From positions 20,540 to 84,539 of the forward strand of contig CAZCGW010000007.1 of the NCBI GenBank assembly GCA_964498255.1: DNA of 64,000 nt. The letters are read 5' to 3'. The stretch is from Fluviibacter sp964498255. GTDB taxonomy: Bacteria; Pseudomonadota; Gammaproteobacteria; Burkholderiales; Rhodocyclaceae. Each line of letters begins with the position of its first letter. Position 1 is the stretch's first letter. Shown piece by piece: positions 52,612 to 61,788 of this stretch. The position numbers and the translations under genes were made by a program. A model generated the notes under the pieces. The model searched no databases. It worked only from the letters and a program-made list of their open reading frames with translations, and was not told where the DNA came from.

Positions 52612-53037
52612 ATGACGATTTTCCACCACCCTGTTCGTATTTATTACGAAGACACCGATGCGGGTGGCGTCGTCTATTACGCCAACTACCTGAAGTTCTT
52701 CGAACGTTGCCGTACCGAATGGTTGCGCACCTTCGGTCACAACCAGACGGATCTGCTTGCGGCCGAAGATATTGTTTTCGTTGTTAAATCGGTGCACGCC
52801 GATTACAAGCGCCCTGCCCGACTAGATGACAGCCTCGAAGCCGGGCTGAAACTAACGCACCTGGGCAGAGCTCAAATGCAATTCGAGCAGTGGGTAGATC
52901 GCATCAACGCCGACGGCACCCGCGAAACCCTCGTCACAGGGGGCGTCAAGCTGGCCTGTGTCAACCTGAAGACTCTCCGACCCGTTTCCATACCTGTATG
53001 GCTACATAGCCAACTACAACCTAGCGACGCATCATGA
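52612..53037 (+). CDS. ybgC: Tol-Pal system-associated acyl-CoA thioesterase
   Basis: 141-residue hot-dog thioesterase acting on short or long acyl-CoA (or acyl-ACP) thioesters. YYEDTDAGGVVYYANYLKFFE carries the catalytic aspartate (YxDTDxxGVVYH-type motif; the usual His is Ala here, VVYYANY, as in many YbgC relatives). The ATG at 52612 follows the ruvB stop by one base; the longer open frame upstream lies within ruvB. Overlaps tolQ by 4 bases, at the head of the tol-pal operon. Confidence 0.93.
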   Translation: MTIFHHPVRIYYEDTDAGGVVYYANYLKFFERCRTEWLRTFGHNQTDLLAAEDIVFVVKSVHADYKRPARLDDSLEAGLKLTHLGRAQMQFEQWVDRINADGTRETLVTGGVKLACVNLKTLRPVSIPVWLHSQLQPSDAS

Positions 53038-53711
53038 CTCCAACACAAGACATGTCCATTCTTAGCCTGGTCCTCAACGCCGGCGCCGTCGTGCAGGGCA
53101 TCATGCTCCTGCTGCTCATTGTTTCCTTTATGTCGTGGTACTACATCTTTCTGAAGTGGATGACGATCCGCGCAGAAAAGCAAAAAGCGACCGAGTTCGA
53201 ACAATCCTTCTGGTCCGGCAGCAGCCTGAACGATCTGTACCAGGCCGCACTTAACGACCGACACAATGCCGGCGCCCTGGAACGGATTTTTGAATCGGGT
53301 TTGCGCGAATTCAACAAACTACGCGATCAACACCTCCTGGAATCCAAAGATATTCTGGATGGCTCTCGCCGCGCTATGCGCGCTACCTATCAGCGCGAAC
53401 TGGATCGCATCGAATCGCACCTGGCTTTCCTTGCCTCAACCGGTTCAGTATCGCCCTACGTTGGCCTGTTCGGCACCGTCTGGGGCATCATGCACGCCTT
53501 CCGCGGACTCGCCAATGTAGGCCAGGCTACCCTGTCATCTGTGGCACCTGGCATTGCCGAAGCCCTGGTCGCTACGGCCATCGGCCTCTTTGCCGCTATC
53601 CCGGCCGTGGTTGCGTACAACCGCTTCTCGTACGACATCGATCGCCTGGCATCACGTTTCGAATCCTTCATGGAAGAGTTTTCGAACATCCTCCAGCGTC
53701 AAATGAAGTAA
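53034..53711 (+). CDS. tolQ: Tol-Pal system protein TolQ
   Basis: 225-residue inner-membrane stator protein of the MotA/TolQ/ExbB family. Three membrane segments (about 15-38, 135-157, 170-192), with the conserved VGLFGTVWGIMHAFRGL and VAPGIAEALVATAIGLFAAIPAV segments. With TolR it couples the proton gradient to TolA during outer-membrane constriction at division. Confidence 0.96.
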   Translation: MTPTQDMSILSLVLNAGAVVQGIMLLLLIVSFMSWYYIFLKWMTIRAEKQKATEFEQSFWSGSSLNDLYQAALNDRHNAGALERIFESGLREFNKLRDQHLLESKDILDGSRRAMRATYQRELDRIESHLAFLASTGSVSPYVGLFGTVWGIMHAFRGLANVGQATLSSVAPGIAEALVATAIGLFAAIPAVVAYNRFSYDIDRLASRFESFMEEFSNILQRQMK

Positions 53712-53723
53712 GGGTGCTGCGCA

Positions 53724-54137
53724 ATGCGTAACCGCCGTAAACTTAAAAACGAAATCAACGTCGTTCCCTATATCGACGTGATGCTCGTGCTGCTGGTGAT
53801 CTTTATGGTCACCGCACCGATGATGCCTACCGGCAACATTGATCTGCCCACAGTTGGCACCGCAGCAACACCGCCTGCCGCACCGATTGAAGTGAGCGTC
53901 CATGACGATCGCAGTCTCACCATTGTGGACCGTGGCGCTAACGGCAAAGAGCAGCCGGTCACGTTGCCGCAACTGACTGATCAGCTACTCGCCATGCAGA
54001 AGGGCAATCCGGATACACCGGTGTTAATTGCTGGCGCCAAGAACGTGCCCTACGAAGCCGTGCTGCAAGTGATGGATCAGCTACAACGCGCCCAGGTTAA
54101 GCGCGTTGGCCTGCTCGTTGCACCTACTGGCAAGTAA
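53724..54137 (+). CDS. tolR: Tol-Pal system protein TolR
   Basis: 137-residue ExbD/TolR protein. The single membrane helix carries the proton-conducting aspartate in VVPYIDVMLVLLVIFMVTAPM; a periplasmic dimerisation domain follows (VLQVMDQLQRAQVKRVGLLV). Begins 12 bases after tolQ. Confidence 0.96.
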   Translation: MRNRRKLKNEINVVPYIDVMLVLLVIFMVTAPMMPTGNIDLPTVGTAATPPAAPIEVSVHDDRSLTIVDRGANGKEQPVTLPQLTDQLLAMQKGNPDTPVLIAGAKNVPYEAVLQVMDQLQRAQVKRVGLLVAPTGK

Positions 54138-54151
54138 GCGGAGCGGTTACG

Positions 54152-55198
54152 TTGTCGTTGCCTCGTTTTCTGTCGCGTTTAAAAGCGTACTGGAATGGCC
54201 ATCGCTTTGCCGGCGATGACACGCGGGCATTCGACCCGGCAGCGGAAGAAAAGGCGCGCGAGCGTCGTGCGTTAATTCTAACGATTGCCATGCACCTGTT
54301 GCTGGTGCTCTTTCTCGTACTCAGCATCAACTGGAAAAATAGTGAGCCCACGGCCATGCAGGCCGAGATCTGGACACCACAGCAGTTAGCAGCCGCCACA
54401 GCGGCGGCTCAACGTGAATCACAGACTTTTGGTGATCCGGCACCGCAACCAGAGCCGCCCAAGCCTGAGCCCACACCCCCGAAACCAGAACCAAAGCCCG
54501 AACCTAAGCCGGAGCCGAAACCACAGCCCAAACCCGAGCCTGTGAAGACGCCGCCCAAGCCAACGCCTGCACCTGCCAATCAGAAGGCCGACATCGCCAT
54601 CAAGCAGGACAAAAAGCCGGAAAAGGATAAGGCCCCTGAGAAGGTGCCAGACAAGAAAGACCCAAAGGCTAAGGACGTTAAAGACACTAAAGAAGACAAG
54701 AAGAAGCCTGACACTAAAGATGCCAAGAAAAAGGCACAGGATGACTTTCTTGAAGAGCTGAAGCGCGAAGAGCAGAAGATTGCCGCCCAGAAGCAGCAGG
54801 CCGCCCAAAAACAACAGGCGGCTGCCGCTGCTGATGCGCGCGCGCAGCGAGAAGCCGCTATGCGTGCCCAGGCTGGCGCTGAAGCCAAAGCCGCTGGCGC
54901 TGAACGCGCCAAAGGCGATGACCGCAGCTACCTGGCCAAACTGAAGACGAAGATCCGTGGCAATGTGATTCTGCCACCCAACGTGCAAGGCAATCCGGCA
55001 GCCATCTTCCGCGTGACCCAGTTGCCTTCAGGCGAAGTTCTCGACGTAAAGCTCATTAAGTCCAGCGGTAACCCCCAGTTAGACACCGCCGTTGAGCGTG
55101 CGATTCGCAAGTCATCGCCGTTGCCGGTACCAGAAGGCCGTGCCCCAGACCGGGTGCTTGATATCACCTACCTGCCATTTGAAAAACCGCCACAGTAA
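54152..55198 (+). CDS. tolA: Tol-Pal system protein TolA
   Basis: 348 residues with a TTG start. A membrane anchor at about 43-62 (LILTIAMHLLLVLFLVLS, with the anchor histidine) is followed by a proline/lysine-rich region (KPEPKPEPKPEPKP), a long charged Ala/Lys/Glu helix (about 150-255) and the C-terminal TolA/TonB-like domain (about 262-345, RVTQLPSGEVLDVKLIKSSG). It bridges TolQR to TolB-Pal across the periplasm. The repetitive low-complexity linker is normal for TolA. Confidence 0.93.
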   Translation: MSLPRFLSRLKAYWNGHRFAGDDTRAFDPAAEEKARERRALILTIAMHLLLVLFLVLSINWKNSEPTAMQAEIWTPQQLAAATAAAQRESQTFGDPAPQPEPPKPEPTPPKPEPKPEPKPEPKPQPKPEPVKTPPKPTPAPANQKADIAIKQDKKPEKDKAPEKVPDKKDPKAKDVKDTKEDKKKPDTKDAKKKAQDDFLEELKREEQKIAAQKQQAAQKQQAAAAADARAQREAAMRAQAGAEAKAAGAERAKGDDRSYLAKLKTKIRGNVILPPNVQGNPAAIFRVTQLPSGEVLDVKLIKSSGNPQLDTAVERAIRKSSPLPVPEGRAPDRVLDITYLPFEKPPQ

Positions 55199-55240
55199 CC
55201 CTCAGACACCTTTAAGCATCGACTGACTATAATCATTCCC

Positions 55241-56542
55241 ATGAAAATGCCTACACTACTATCGCGCACGACCCGTGGCCTTCTGGCAGCACTATCATTG
55301 ATTACGCTAATAGCCACGCCAGCTTTCGCGCAACTCAATGTTGAAGTCGTGGGTGCCGGCATGCAACGCATCCCCGTAGCGGTGCCTAATTTTGGTGGTG
55401 ACGAGGGTTTAGGTAAAGAGATCGCGGCCGTTGTGCGCAACGATCTAGCTAGCACGGGTCTCTTCAACATCATCAATACCGACTCGCTCGTTGCAGAAGA
55501 AAATAGTTCCGTCGACTTTGCCGCATGGCGTAGCCGGGGTGCCGATGCACTGGGCACCGCCACTGCTACCCGCCCGGGCGGCCAGATTGAAGTGCGTGTA
55601 CGCGTTGCCGATATCGTTAAGCGCGGCTCCCTGGGCAACACCACCATCACCGTACCGGGCAACCAGATGCGTCTGGCCGGCCACAAAGTCGCTGACTTTA
55701 TCTACCAGAAGCTCACCGGCCAACCCGGTTACTTCTCATCACGCATTGCCTATGTGCTGAAGCAGGGCAATGGCCCTGCGGCTCAATACCAGCTGATTGT
55801 TGCCGATGCCGATGGTCAGAACCCTGTGCCGGTATTCAAGTACAACCAGCCGATCATTTCCCCCGCCTGGTCACCCGATGGCACCAAGCTGGCCTATGTC
55901 TCTTTCGAAAAGAGCAAGCCGGTAATCTTTGAACAAACGCTCAAAACGGGTGCGCGCCGTGCGGTTGCCAGCTTCCGCGGCTCTAACTCTGCGCCCGCTT
56001 GGTCGCCAGACGGTAGCCGCCTGGTCGTTGCGCTCTCCCGCGAAGGGGGCACCCAGCTGTACAGCATCGCCTTAGCGACAGGTCAGGCTACCCGTATCAC
56101 CAACACCAGCGGTATTGATACCGAGCCAGCCTTCTCACCAGACGGCCAGTGGATCTACTTCACCTCGGATCGCGGCGGCAGCCCACAGATCTACAAAATG
56201 CCCGCCGGTGGCGGCGGCGCACAACGTGTGAGCTTTGACGGCAACTACAACGTTACCGCCCGCCCATCGCCAGATGGCCGTACCTTGGCCTTTATTACCC
56301 GTCGCGACGGTGGCTTCCGTGTCGCCACGCTGGATCTGGCCACCCGCCAGGTCGCCGTACTCACTGATTCGCAACGCGATGAATCGCCGACTTTCTCGCC
56401 GAACGGCCAGATGATTCTGTACGCCACCATCCTTGGCGGACGGGGTGTTTTAGCCGCTGTTTCAGCCGATGGCCAGATCCGTCAGAAGCTTTCGGCGGTT
56501 AATGGCGATGCCCGCGAACCGGCCTGGGGGCCTAATCGTTAA
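55241..56542 (+). CDS. tolB: Tol-Pal system protein TolB
   Basis: 433-residue periplasmic protein: signal peptide about 1-30 (ending PAFAQ), an N-terminal alpha/beta domain (about 30-160), then a six-bladed beta-propeller recognisable by repeated S-P-D-G/S-P-N-G turns (AWSPDGTKLAYVS, AFSPDGQWIYFTSDR, TFSPNGQMILYAT). Binds Pal and TolA. A perfect TATAAT lies at 55228-55233, but only 7 bases before the ATG, so it is not taken as its promoter. Confidence 0.96.
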   Translation: MKMPTLLSRTTRGLLAALSLITLIATPAFAQLNVEVVGAGMQRIPVAVPNFGGDEGLGKEIAAVVRNDLASTGLFNIINTDSLVAEENSSVDFAAWRSRGADALGTATATRPGGQIEVRVRVADIVKRGSLGNTTITVPGNQMRLAGHKVADFIYQKLTGQPGYFSSRIAYVLKQGNGPAAQYQLIVADADGQNPVPVFKYNQPIISPAWSPDGTKLAYVSFEKSKPVIFEQTLKTGARRAVASFRGSNSAPAWSPDGSRLVVALSREGGTQLYSIALATGQATRITNTSGIDTEPAFSPDGQWIYFTSDRGGSPQIYKMPAGGGGAQRVSFDGNYNVTARPSPDGRTLAFITRRDGGFRVATLDLATRQVAVLTDSQRDESPTFSPNGQMILYATILGGRGVLAAVSADGQIRQKLSAVNGDAREPAWGPNR

Positions 56543-56627
56543 CCAGTTTTTAAGCTTCGGCATGGAAAATGCTTCTATCTCAAGGGCTTGATCGCTTACA
56601 ATTCTAGAAACTTCTGGAGCAACACTC

Positions 56628-57152
56628 GTGCAAAACATCACTCGCAAACATTTCATCCGTCTGGTACCGGCTCTGGCCGTTGCCCTCTTGGCCGCTTGTA
56701 GCTCAACCCCGGACAACAGCTCGGATCTAGCCAGCGTTGATGCCACCGGCACTTCCGGCGTACCAAAGCTTTCGGCCGCTGCACTGGCCAAGCTGCGCGA
56801 TCCAAACAGCCCGCTGTCCAAGCGTAGCGTTTACTTCAACTACGATCAGTACGACGTTAAGTCGGAGTACAACAGCCAGCTACAAGCACATGCCAAGTTC
56901 ATCGCTTCGGAACCTAACGCCCGCGTTCTGGTTCAAGGCAACACCGATGATCGCGGTAGCCGCGAATACAACCTGGCCCTGGGTCAGCGTCGTGCCGATG
57001 CCGTTAAAAAACAACTCGTGCTAATGGGCGCCCCGGAATCGCAAATCGAATCCGTGAGCCTGGGCAAAGAAAAGCCAAAGGCACTGGGTGACAATGAAGC
57101 GGCATGGACAGAAAACCGTCGCGCCGACATGCTCTACAACGGCGAGTACTGA
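56628..57152 (+). CDS. pal: Peptidoglycan-associated lipoprotein Pal
   Basis: 174 residues, GTG start. Signal with lipobox VALLAACSS, short linker, then an OmpA-like domain (about 65-174): VYFNYDQYDVK, VLVQGNTDDRGSREYNLALGQRRA with the peptidoglycan-binding Asp and Arg. Anchors the outer membrane to the cell wall and binds TolB. An 85-base gap from tolB may hold a separate promoter. Confidence 0.96.
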   Translation: MQNITRKHFIRLVPALAVALLAACSSTPDNSSDLASVDATGTSGVPKLSAAALAKLRDPNSPLSKRSVYFNYDQYDVKSEYNSQLQAHAKFIASEPNARVLVQGNTDDRGSREYNLALGQRRADAVKKQLVLMGAPESQIESVSLGKEKPKALGDNEAAWTENRRADMLYNGEY

Positions 57153-57163
57153 GAACCCTGCTA

Positions 57164-57946
57164 ATGACCCGTCGCTTTACCCTTCCGGCGGCACTGTGTG
57201 CCGCCGGTCTGCTTTGTGCTCTACCTGCGCACGCCGGACTGTTTGACGATGATGTTGCGCGCAAACAGATTTCTGACTTGCAGAAATCCACAAGCCAGAC
57301 ACTCATCGAGCAGAACCGCCTCTCTGAAAAAATGAGCCGTGAAGTCTCTGAACTTCGCGGCCAGATCGAAGTGCTCACCAATAGCATTAACGATCTTGAG
57401 AAGCGCCAGAAAGATCTTTACCTCGACATAGATAACCGCCTGCAGGCTATTGAAGCAGGCCGGGGTAAAACTGCTGCCAAACCCGCCGCACCGGTAGTTA
57501 CCGATACGGCAATCAAAGCCGAGCCAAAATCAGCGCCAGCAGAAGCTAAACCCGATGCCAAACCGGCAGACGACACTGCTGCTGCCCTAAAAGCTTATGA
57601 ATCAGCCCTGGGCCTTTTCAAAGCAGGCAAATACAAAGAAGCAACCGTTGCCTTTGATAAGTTCACCAAAACCTATCCAGAAAGCGAACAGGCGCCTGCC
57701 GCCCAGTTCTGGTTAGGTAACAGCTACTACGCTGTTGGCGACTGCAAACAAGTGATCAGTTCACAACAGAAGCTCTTAGCAAAATGGCCGAAAAATGGTC
57801 GTGCGCCAGATGCCATGGCGAACATTGCCAACTGTCAGGCAGAGCTCGGCCAGAAAGCTGAATCGCAAAAAACACTGAAGGATCTGGTTGCCAAGTATCC
57901 GGACTCCAAGGCTGCCGGCGCTGCCAAACAGCAAATCAAGAAGTAA
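57164..57946 (+). CDS. cpoB: Cell division coordinator CpoB (YbgF)
   Basis: 260-residue periplasmic protein coordinating peptidoglycan synthesis with outer-membrane constriction. Signal peptide about 1-24 (cut near AHAGLFDD), coiled-coil trimerisation region about 28-95 (ISDLQKSTSQTLIEQNRLSE), an Ala/Lys/Pro linker, and TPR repeats (about 140-258). The ATG at 57164 gives a correct signal peptide; the frame is open back to 57104 but overlaps pal. Confidence 0.93.
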   Translation: MTRRFTLPAALCAAGLLCALPAHAGLFDDDVARKQISDLQKSTSQTLIEQNRLSEKMSREVSELRGQIEVLTNSINDLEKRQKDLYLDIDNRLQAIEAGRGKTAAKPAAPVVTDTAIKAEPKSAPAEAKPDAKPADDTAAALKAYESALGLFKAGKYKEATVAFDKFTKTYPESEQAPAAQFWLGNSYYAVGDCKQVISSQQKLLAKWPKNGRAPDAMANIANCQAELGQKAESQKTLKDLVAKYPDSKAAGAAKQQIKK

Positions 57947-57952
57947 AGCGTC

Positions 57953-58621
57953 ATGGCAGAGACAGTAGGCGCTGACCGCGAACAAACGGTTCGACTGAGC
58001 GAGATCTTCTTTTCGTTACAGGGCGAGGCGGCACGGTCGGGTATACCTACGGTCTTTGTCCGCCTGACAGGCTGCCCGTTGCGCTGCACCTGGTGTGACA
58101 CCGAGTATGCATTTACCGGGGGCGCAACAACCCGAATTGACGATGTGCTTGCCGAAGTAGCGCGCTACCCCACTCGACATGTCTGCGTCACCGGTGGTGA
58201 GCCGCTTGCACAAAAAACCTGCCTGCCTTTGCTTCGCGCGCTCTGTGATGCCGGTTACGATGTTTGTCTGGAAACCTCCGGCGCGCTCGATATCGCCCAA
58301 GTGGATGCGCGCGTTGCCCGCATCATGGATCTTAAAGCACCCGGTTCGGGTGAAAGCGCCAAGAATCTGCTGAGCAACATCGCTGATCTACGAGCAACGG
58401 ATGAAGTAAAAATCGTCGTGGCTTCACGTACAGATTATGAATGGGCTAAAGAGATGATTAGCGCCCATGATCTCCCCGCACGTTGCGATGTAGTCCTATC
58501 TCCGGTGGCTGGGCAACTGAACCCCACCGATCTTGCCGAATGGATTTTGGCCGATGGCCTGAACGTGCGCTTCCAGATTCAACTTCACAAACTCCTCTGG
58601 AGTGATGCGCGTGGCAAATAG
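57953..58621 (+). CDS. queE: 7-carboxy-7-deazaguanine synthase
   Basis: Radical SAM enzyme of queuosine synthesis forming CDG from carboxytetrahydropterin; 222 residues. The cluster motif is CX3CX2C in LTGCPLRCTWCDTEYAF, preceded by the substrate-binding SEIFFSLQGEAARSG; VCVTGGEPL is the GGE motif. It overlaps queC by 11 bases. With gluQ (19.7 kb) this indicates that queuosine-modified tRNA is made. Confidence 0.95.
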   Translation: MAETVGADREQTVRLSEIFFSLQGEAARSGIPTVFVRLTGCPLRCTWCDTEYAFTGGATTRIDDVLAEVARYPTRHVCVTGGEPLAQKTCLPLLRALCDAGYDVCLETSGALDIAQVDARVARIMDLKAPGSGESAKNLLSNIADLRATDEVKIVVASRTDYEWAKEMISAHDLPARCDVVLSPVAGQLNPTDLAEWILADGLNVRFQIQLHKLLWSDARGK

Positions 58622-59309
58622 CGAACACAATGCCCCACCAGCCGTTGTGCTGCTCTCCGGCGGTCTGGATTCCGCTACCACGCTGGCCATTGCCCGCGAC
58701 CAAGGCTTTGCTTGTCACGCCATTGCATTCGATTATGGCCAGCGCCATCGCGCAGAATTGGATGCATCGCTTCGTCAGGCCAAAGCACTGGGTGCACTCA
58801 GCCACCGGGTTGTTCATGTGGACATGAACCAGTTTGGCGGCTCCGCGCTCACCGACCTCTCCATGACGGTGCCGGAAGCACATAGCCAACCCGGCATCCC
58901 CAGCACCTATGTGCCAGCCCGCAACACCGTGATGTTGTCATTGGCGCTGGCGTTAGCGGAAACGCTCAATAGCCGGGATATCTTTCTGGGGGTTAATGCC
59001 GTGGACTATTCCGGCTACCCGGATTGCCGTCCGGAATATATCGCCGCTTTCGAACAGATGGCCAACCTTGCCACCAAAGCAGGCGTAGAAGGCGCGCGCT
59101 TTCGCGTACACGCGCCGCTGATTGATATGAGCAAAGCGGACATCATCCGCATGGGTACCGAATTAGGCGTGGACTACAGCCTTACTGTTTCCTGCTACCA
59201 GGCGACGCCGGAGGGCAAAGCCTGCGGACATTGCGACTCCTGTGCGCTACGCGCCGAAGGATTTACCGCAGCGGGCATTGCCGATCCCACACCCTACGTT
59301 AACCGCTAA
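58611..59309 (+). CDS. queC: 7-cyano-7-deazaguanine synthase
   Basis: ATP-dependent conversion of CDG to preQ0; 232 residues. PP-loop VLLSGGLDSATTLAIA, YVPARNTVMLSLALALAE, and the zinc site CYQATPEGKACGHCDSC near the C-terminus. The GTG at 58611 was chosen because GGAG (58599-58602) stands 8 bases ahead; GTG 58602 and ATG 58605 are too close to it. Ends 6 bases from the stop of the convergent ovoA. Confidence 0.94.
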   Translation: MANSEHNAPPAVVLLSGGLDSATTLAIARDQGFACHAIAFDYGQRHRAELDASLRQAKALGALSHRVVHVDMNQFGGSALTDLSMTVPEAHSQPGIPSTYVPARNTVMLSLALALAETLNSRDIFLGVNAVDYSGYPDCRPEYIAAFEQMANLATKAGVEGARFRVHAPLIDMSKADIIRMGTELGVDYSLTVSCYQATPEGKACGHCDSCALRAEGFTAAGIADPTPYVNR

Positions 59310-59315
59310 CGGAAA

Positions 59316-61478
59316 TCAGCATCTGCGCTCCCAGCACGTTAGCTGGGCAACGGTGTGCTGAAATTTACGGGATGTTTCACGAATCACGAATGGCACATCC
59401 CGTGGCTCGCCCAGCGGCACAAAGTCACGACCCAAGTGCTCACGCAATGCGTCCAACGTTGTATAGCGTTCGCCATCACGCTTAAACCCGCCAAGCCATT
59501 GTTGCTTCGGCGTGTGTTCTTCTAACCAGGTATAAGGTGAAGTCAATACCAACACGCCCCCGGACACAATGCGTTTACCAATCTCATCCAGAAACTTGGC
59601 TGGATCATAAAGACGATCAATCAGATTCGCCGCAACCACCAGATCAAAATCACCATAGGTCTCTTTCAGATTACAGGCATCGCCCTGCCAGAAACCAACC
59701 CGTTTCGCACAATCCAGCAAACCCAGCGTTTCTAAAGAGATCTCACGGAAAGATTGAAGGGCACCTTCATCCGTAAGCGCATAGCGAACGCGTCCATCGC
59801 GAATCAGCTCATCGGCAAGGTTAATAAAGCGCGCAGAAAAATCGACCCCTATCACCGATTGGAAGCCGGATCGCCCGGGCAACCCCTTTGCCAATTCAAA
59901 ACTGCTGCGACCAACCGCGCACCCAATATCCAGCGCGCGATTCAGCGGTTTGTCCTTCATCACTTCCAGGGCAATCTCCGCCACGGCTTTAGGAAAATTG
60001 GGCACATCAAAATAAGTCTGACCGAAATGGAATTCAGCATACTGCGCTAGCAAGGCATCATCTTCATAGCGTGAAACTTGCGGTACGCGCGGTGCTTCGC
60101 CTACGACATAACGAAATCCGGCATGCTGAAAGAAGTGTCTACGGAATGCATAGCGTGAAGCACGCATTGCTTCGTTGCCACAGGAAATCCACGAACCACC
60201 TTTAATCAGGTTATGCCGCTGATCAAATGTCGGAATCGAAAAGTCATCGTACAACGGATGTGCTTCGAAACCGGCAAAGGGATAAATAGGCGTGCATGTC
60301 CACTGCCAGACATTACCGACAACATCGTAGAAATCGCCGTGTGCAAATCGATCAACCGCAACAGAACTGGCACCACCAGCCAATCGACGCTGAGCAGCAG
60401 TTTCGGGTGTTACACCGGCAATGTCATATAAGCGATACCACTCGTCTTCGGTTGGCAACCGAACGGCTGCACCGATTGTTTCTGCCTTCCAGCTACAGAA
60501 CGCTGCAGCCTCATGGCAATTCACTTCTACCGGCCAATCCCAGGGCATAGCCACAACATCGGTCATTAGGCGCAAATACCAGCCATCCGACTGACGCACC
60601 CAGAAAGAGGGGGATGCTGCGTGGGCGAAATTGCGCCAAGCTAAAGCCTCTTCATTCCAATAACGGTCTGTGGCGTAGCCATCAGCTTCTACAAAACTCA
60701 AGAACTCGGCATTAGATACCAGCATCCGGCTCGCACTGAACGCCGGTACTTCCGCAACGTATGCCCCATACTCGTTGTCCCATCCATAACACCGGGCATC
60801 GCCATCTACAGCGCATGCGTCCAGATGTGGGCTTCCCTTACCGAGTTTAACCTCACCCGCTGACACTTCAATCAATGAATTTTTTAGCACTGCTTCAAGA
60901 CTAATGCCAGTCACTAGGGCTGGCGTCCAATCAGGTTGCGGCTGAACGTACGTCAGGCGGTGCTGACGAATGAGTACGGATGAGGTTTCTAGATGGATGA
61001 GCTCGTGCTCAATACCCATCAGGATCGCCCACCAAGGATTGTCCCAACCCATTGCCCCCTGCCAGGGAGCCTCGCAAATCACTTTCGTCACAGCAGCCTT
61101 AACTTGCTGTCTATAGGCTTTAACTTCTGCAACGCTGGGCCAATCGTAGTTGGTTTCATCAAGATCATCCCAACTCATCTCATCCACGCCTACAGCAAAC
61201 ATCGCTTCGAAGCGAGGGTTAATCCGTTCCGGGATCAACTTAGCCAACAACAACTTGTTCACAAAGAACGTAGCGGTATGCCCAAAGTAAAAGATAAGCG
61301 GGTGACGCAACGAAATGGACTTCTCGTAATAAGCCGCATCAGCCCCTAAACACCCAAATAACGATTCATAGCGTTCAAAAGATGCATCAAAGTAACTAAG
61401 AAGACTTTTACGCAGGTCTGCTTCACTCATCCCGCACCAATCAGGCGATAACGGGTAACTACGGGCATTCAATGGCAT
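59316..61478 (-). CDS. ovoA: 5-histidylcysteine sulfoxide synthase / mercaptohistidine methyltransferase (OvoA)
   Basis: 720-residue bifunctional enzyme of ovothiol A synthesis. An N-terminal DinB-like iron-binding domain has HELIHLE (H158, H162, E164; HX3HXE), with H67 (YFGHTAT) as the likely third histidine. A formylglycine-generating-enzyme-like sulfoxide synthase domain (about 195-470) includes RLPTEDEWYRLYDIAG and IKGGSWISCGNEAMRASRYAF. A C-terminal SAM methyltransferase domain (about 480-715) has LDIGCAVGRSSFELA. The first two domains are shared with EgtB; the fused methyltransferase and total length identify OvoA. It joins cysteine sulfur to C5 of histidine with oxygen, and the last domain methylates the imidazole. 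Stand-alone gene on its own strand. Confidence 0.93.
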   Translation of the reverse strand: MPLNARSYPLSPDWCGMSEADLRKSLLSYFDASFERYESLFGCLGADAAYYEKSISLRHPLIFYFGHTATFFVNKLLLAKLIPERINPRFEAMFAVGVDEMSWDDLDETNYDWPSVAEVKAYRQQVKAAVTKVICEAPWQGAMGWDNPWWAILMGIEHELIHLETSSVLIRQHRLTYVQPQPDWTPALVTGISLEAVLKNSLIEVSAGEVKLGKGSPHLDACAVDGDARCYGWDNEYGAYVAEVPAFSASRMLVSNAEFLSFVEADGYATDRYWNEEALAWRNFAHAASPSFWVRQSDGWYLRLMTDVVAMPWDWPVEVNCHEAAAFCSWKAETIGAAVRLPTEDEWYRLYDIAGVTPETAAQRRLAGGASSVAVDRFAHGDFYDVVGNVWQWTCTPIYPFAGFEAHPLYDDFSIPTFDQRHNLIKGGSWISCGNEAMRASRYAFRRHFFQHAGFRYVVGEAPRVPQVSRYEDDALLAQYAEFHFGQTYFDVPNFPKAVAEIALEVMKDKPLNRALDIGCAVGRSSFELAKGLPGRSGFQSVIGVDFSARFINLADELIRDGRVRYALTDEGALQSFREISLETLGLLDCAKRVGFWQGDACNLKETYGDFDLVVAANLIDRLYDPAKFLDEIGKRIVSGGVLVLTSPYTWLEEHTPKQQWLGGFKRDGERYTTLDALREHLGRDFVPLGEPRDVPFVIRETSRKFQHTVAQLTCWERRC

Positions 61479-61532
61479 CTTTAAGCAGCTTTTTGATCAA
61501 ATTAACGGCTCATTGTATGCCAATGGCTAAAC

Positions 61533-61561
61533 TTGACTGATCTATCTTTAGAAACTAGAAT
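61533..61561 (+). promoter_or_regulatory. Sigma-70 promoter of tRNA-Lys
   Basis: TTGACT (61533-61538), a 17-base spacer and TAGAAT (61556-61561) give a strong sigma-70 match. Initiation near 61568 leaves about 17 bases before the tRNA. Confidence 0.8.
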
Positions 61562-61584
61562 GTTGCCTCTTTGTTGTGCACTGG

Positions 61585-61660
61585 GGGTCGGTAGCTCAGT
61601 CGGTAGAGCAGCGGACTTTTAATCCGTTGGTCGTGGGTTCGAATCCCACCCGACCCACCA
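61585..61660 (+). tRNA. tRNA-Lys (anticodon TTT)
   Basis: 76 bases starting GGGTCGGTAGCTCAG and ending with encoded CCA. Acceptor stem GGGTCGG/CCGACCC, anticodon arm GGACTTTTAATCC with anticodon TTT, T-arm GTGGGTTCGAATCCCAC: all perfect. tRNA-Lys is a frequent attachment site for integrative elements, and genes beyond it (ParA, ParB) are element-like. Confidence 0.98.
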
Positions 61661-61708
61661 AAAAAGGCACATGCAAGCGCCTCTGTTAGCGCTCGCCTAA
61701 TTTTTTCT

Positions 61709-61746
61709 AAAGCCGTTATGCATCCTGTATGCGTAGCGGCTTTTTT
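61709..61746 (+). terminator. Rho-independent terminator after tRNA-Lys
   Basis: AAAGCCGTTATGCAT pairs over 15 positions (two G-U) with ATGCGTAGCGGCTTT around a CCTGT loop, followed by a T-run. It lies 50 bases after the tRNA and insulates the following genes. Confidence 0.88.
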
Positions 61747-61788
61747 GTTGCCTGCAAGATTTATTGTCAGCAGGGCAGGGGGCGCACG

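Noticed and set aside
54470..54580. Repetitive Lys-Pro-Glu-Pro coding sequence as a DNA repeat array
   Set aside because: It is the low-complexity linker of TolA, typical for the family.
55228..55233. Perfect TATAAT before tolB
   Set aside because: It is only 7 bases from the ATG and has no convincing -35 at 16-18 bases, so a functional promoter is unlikely.
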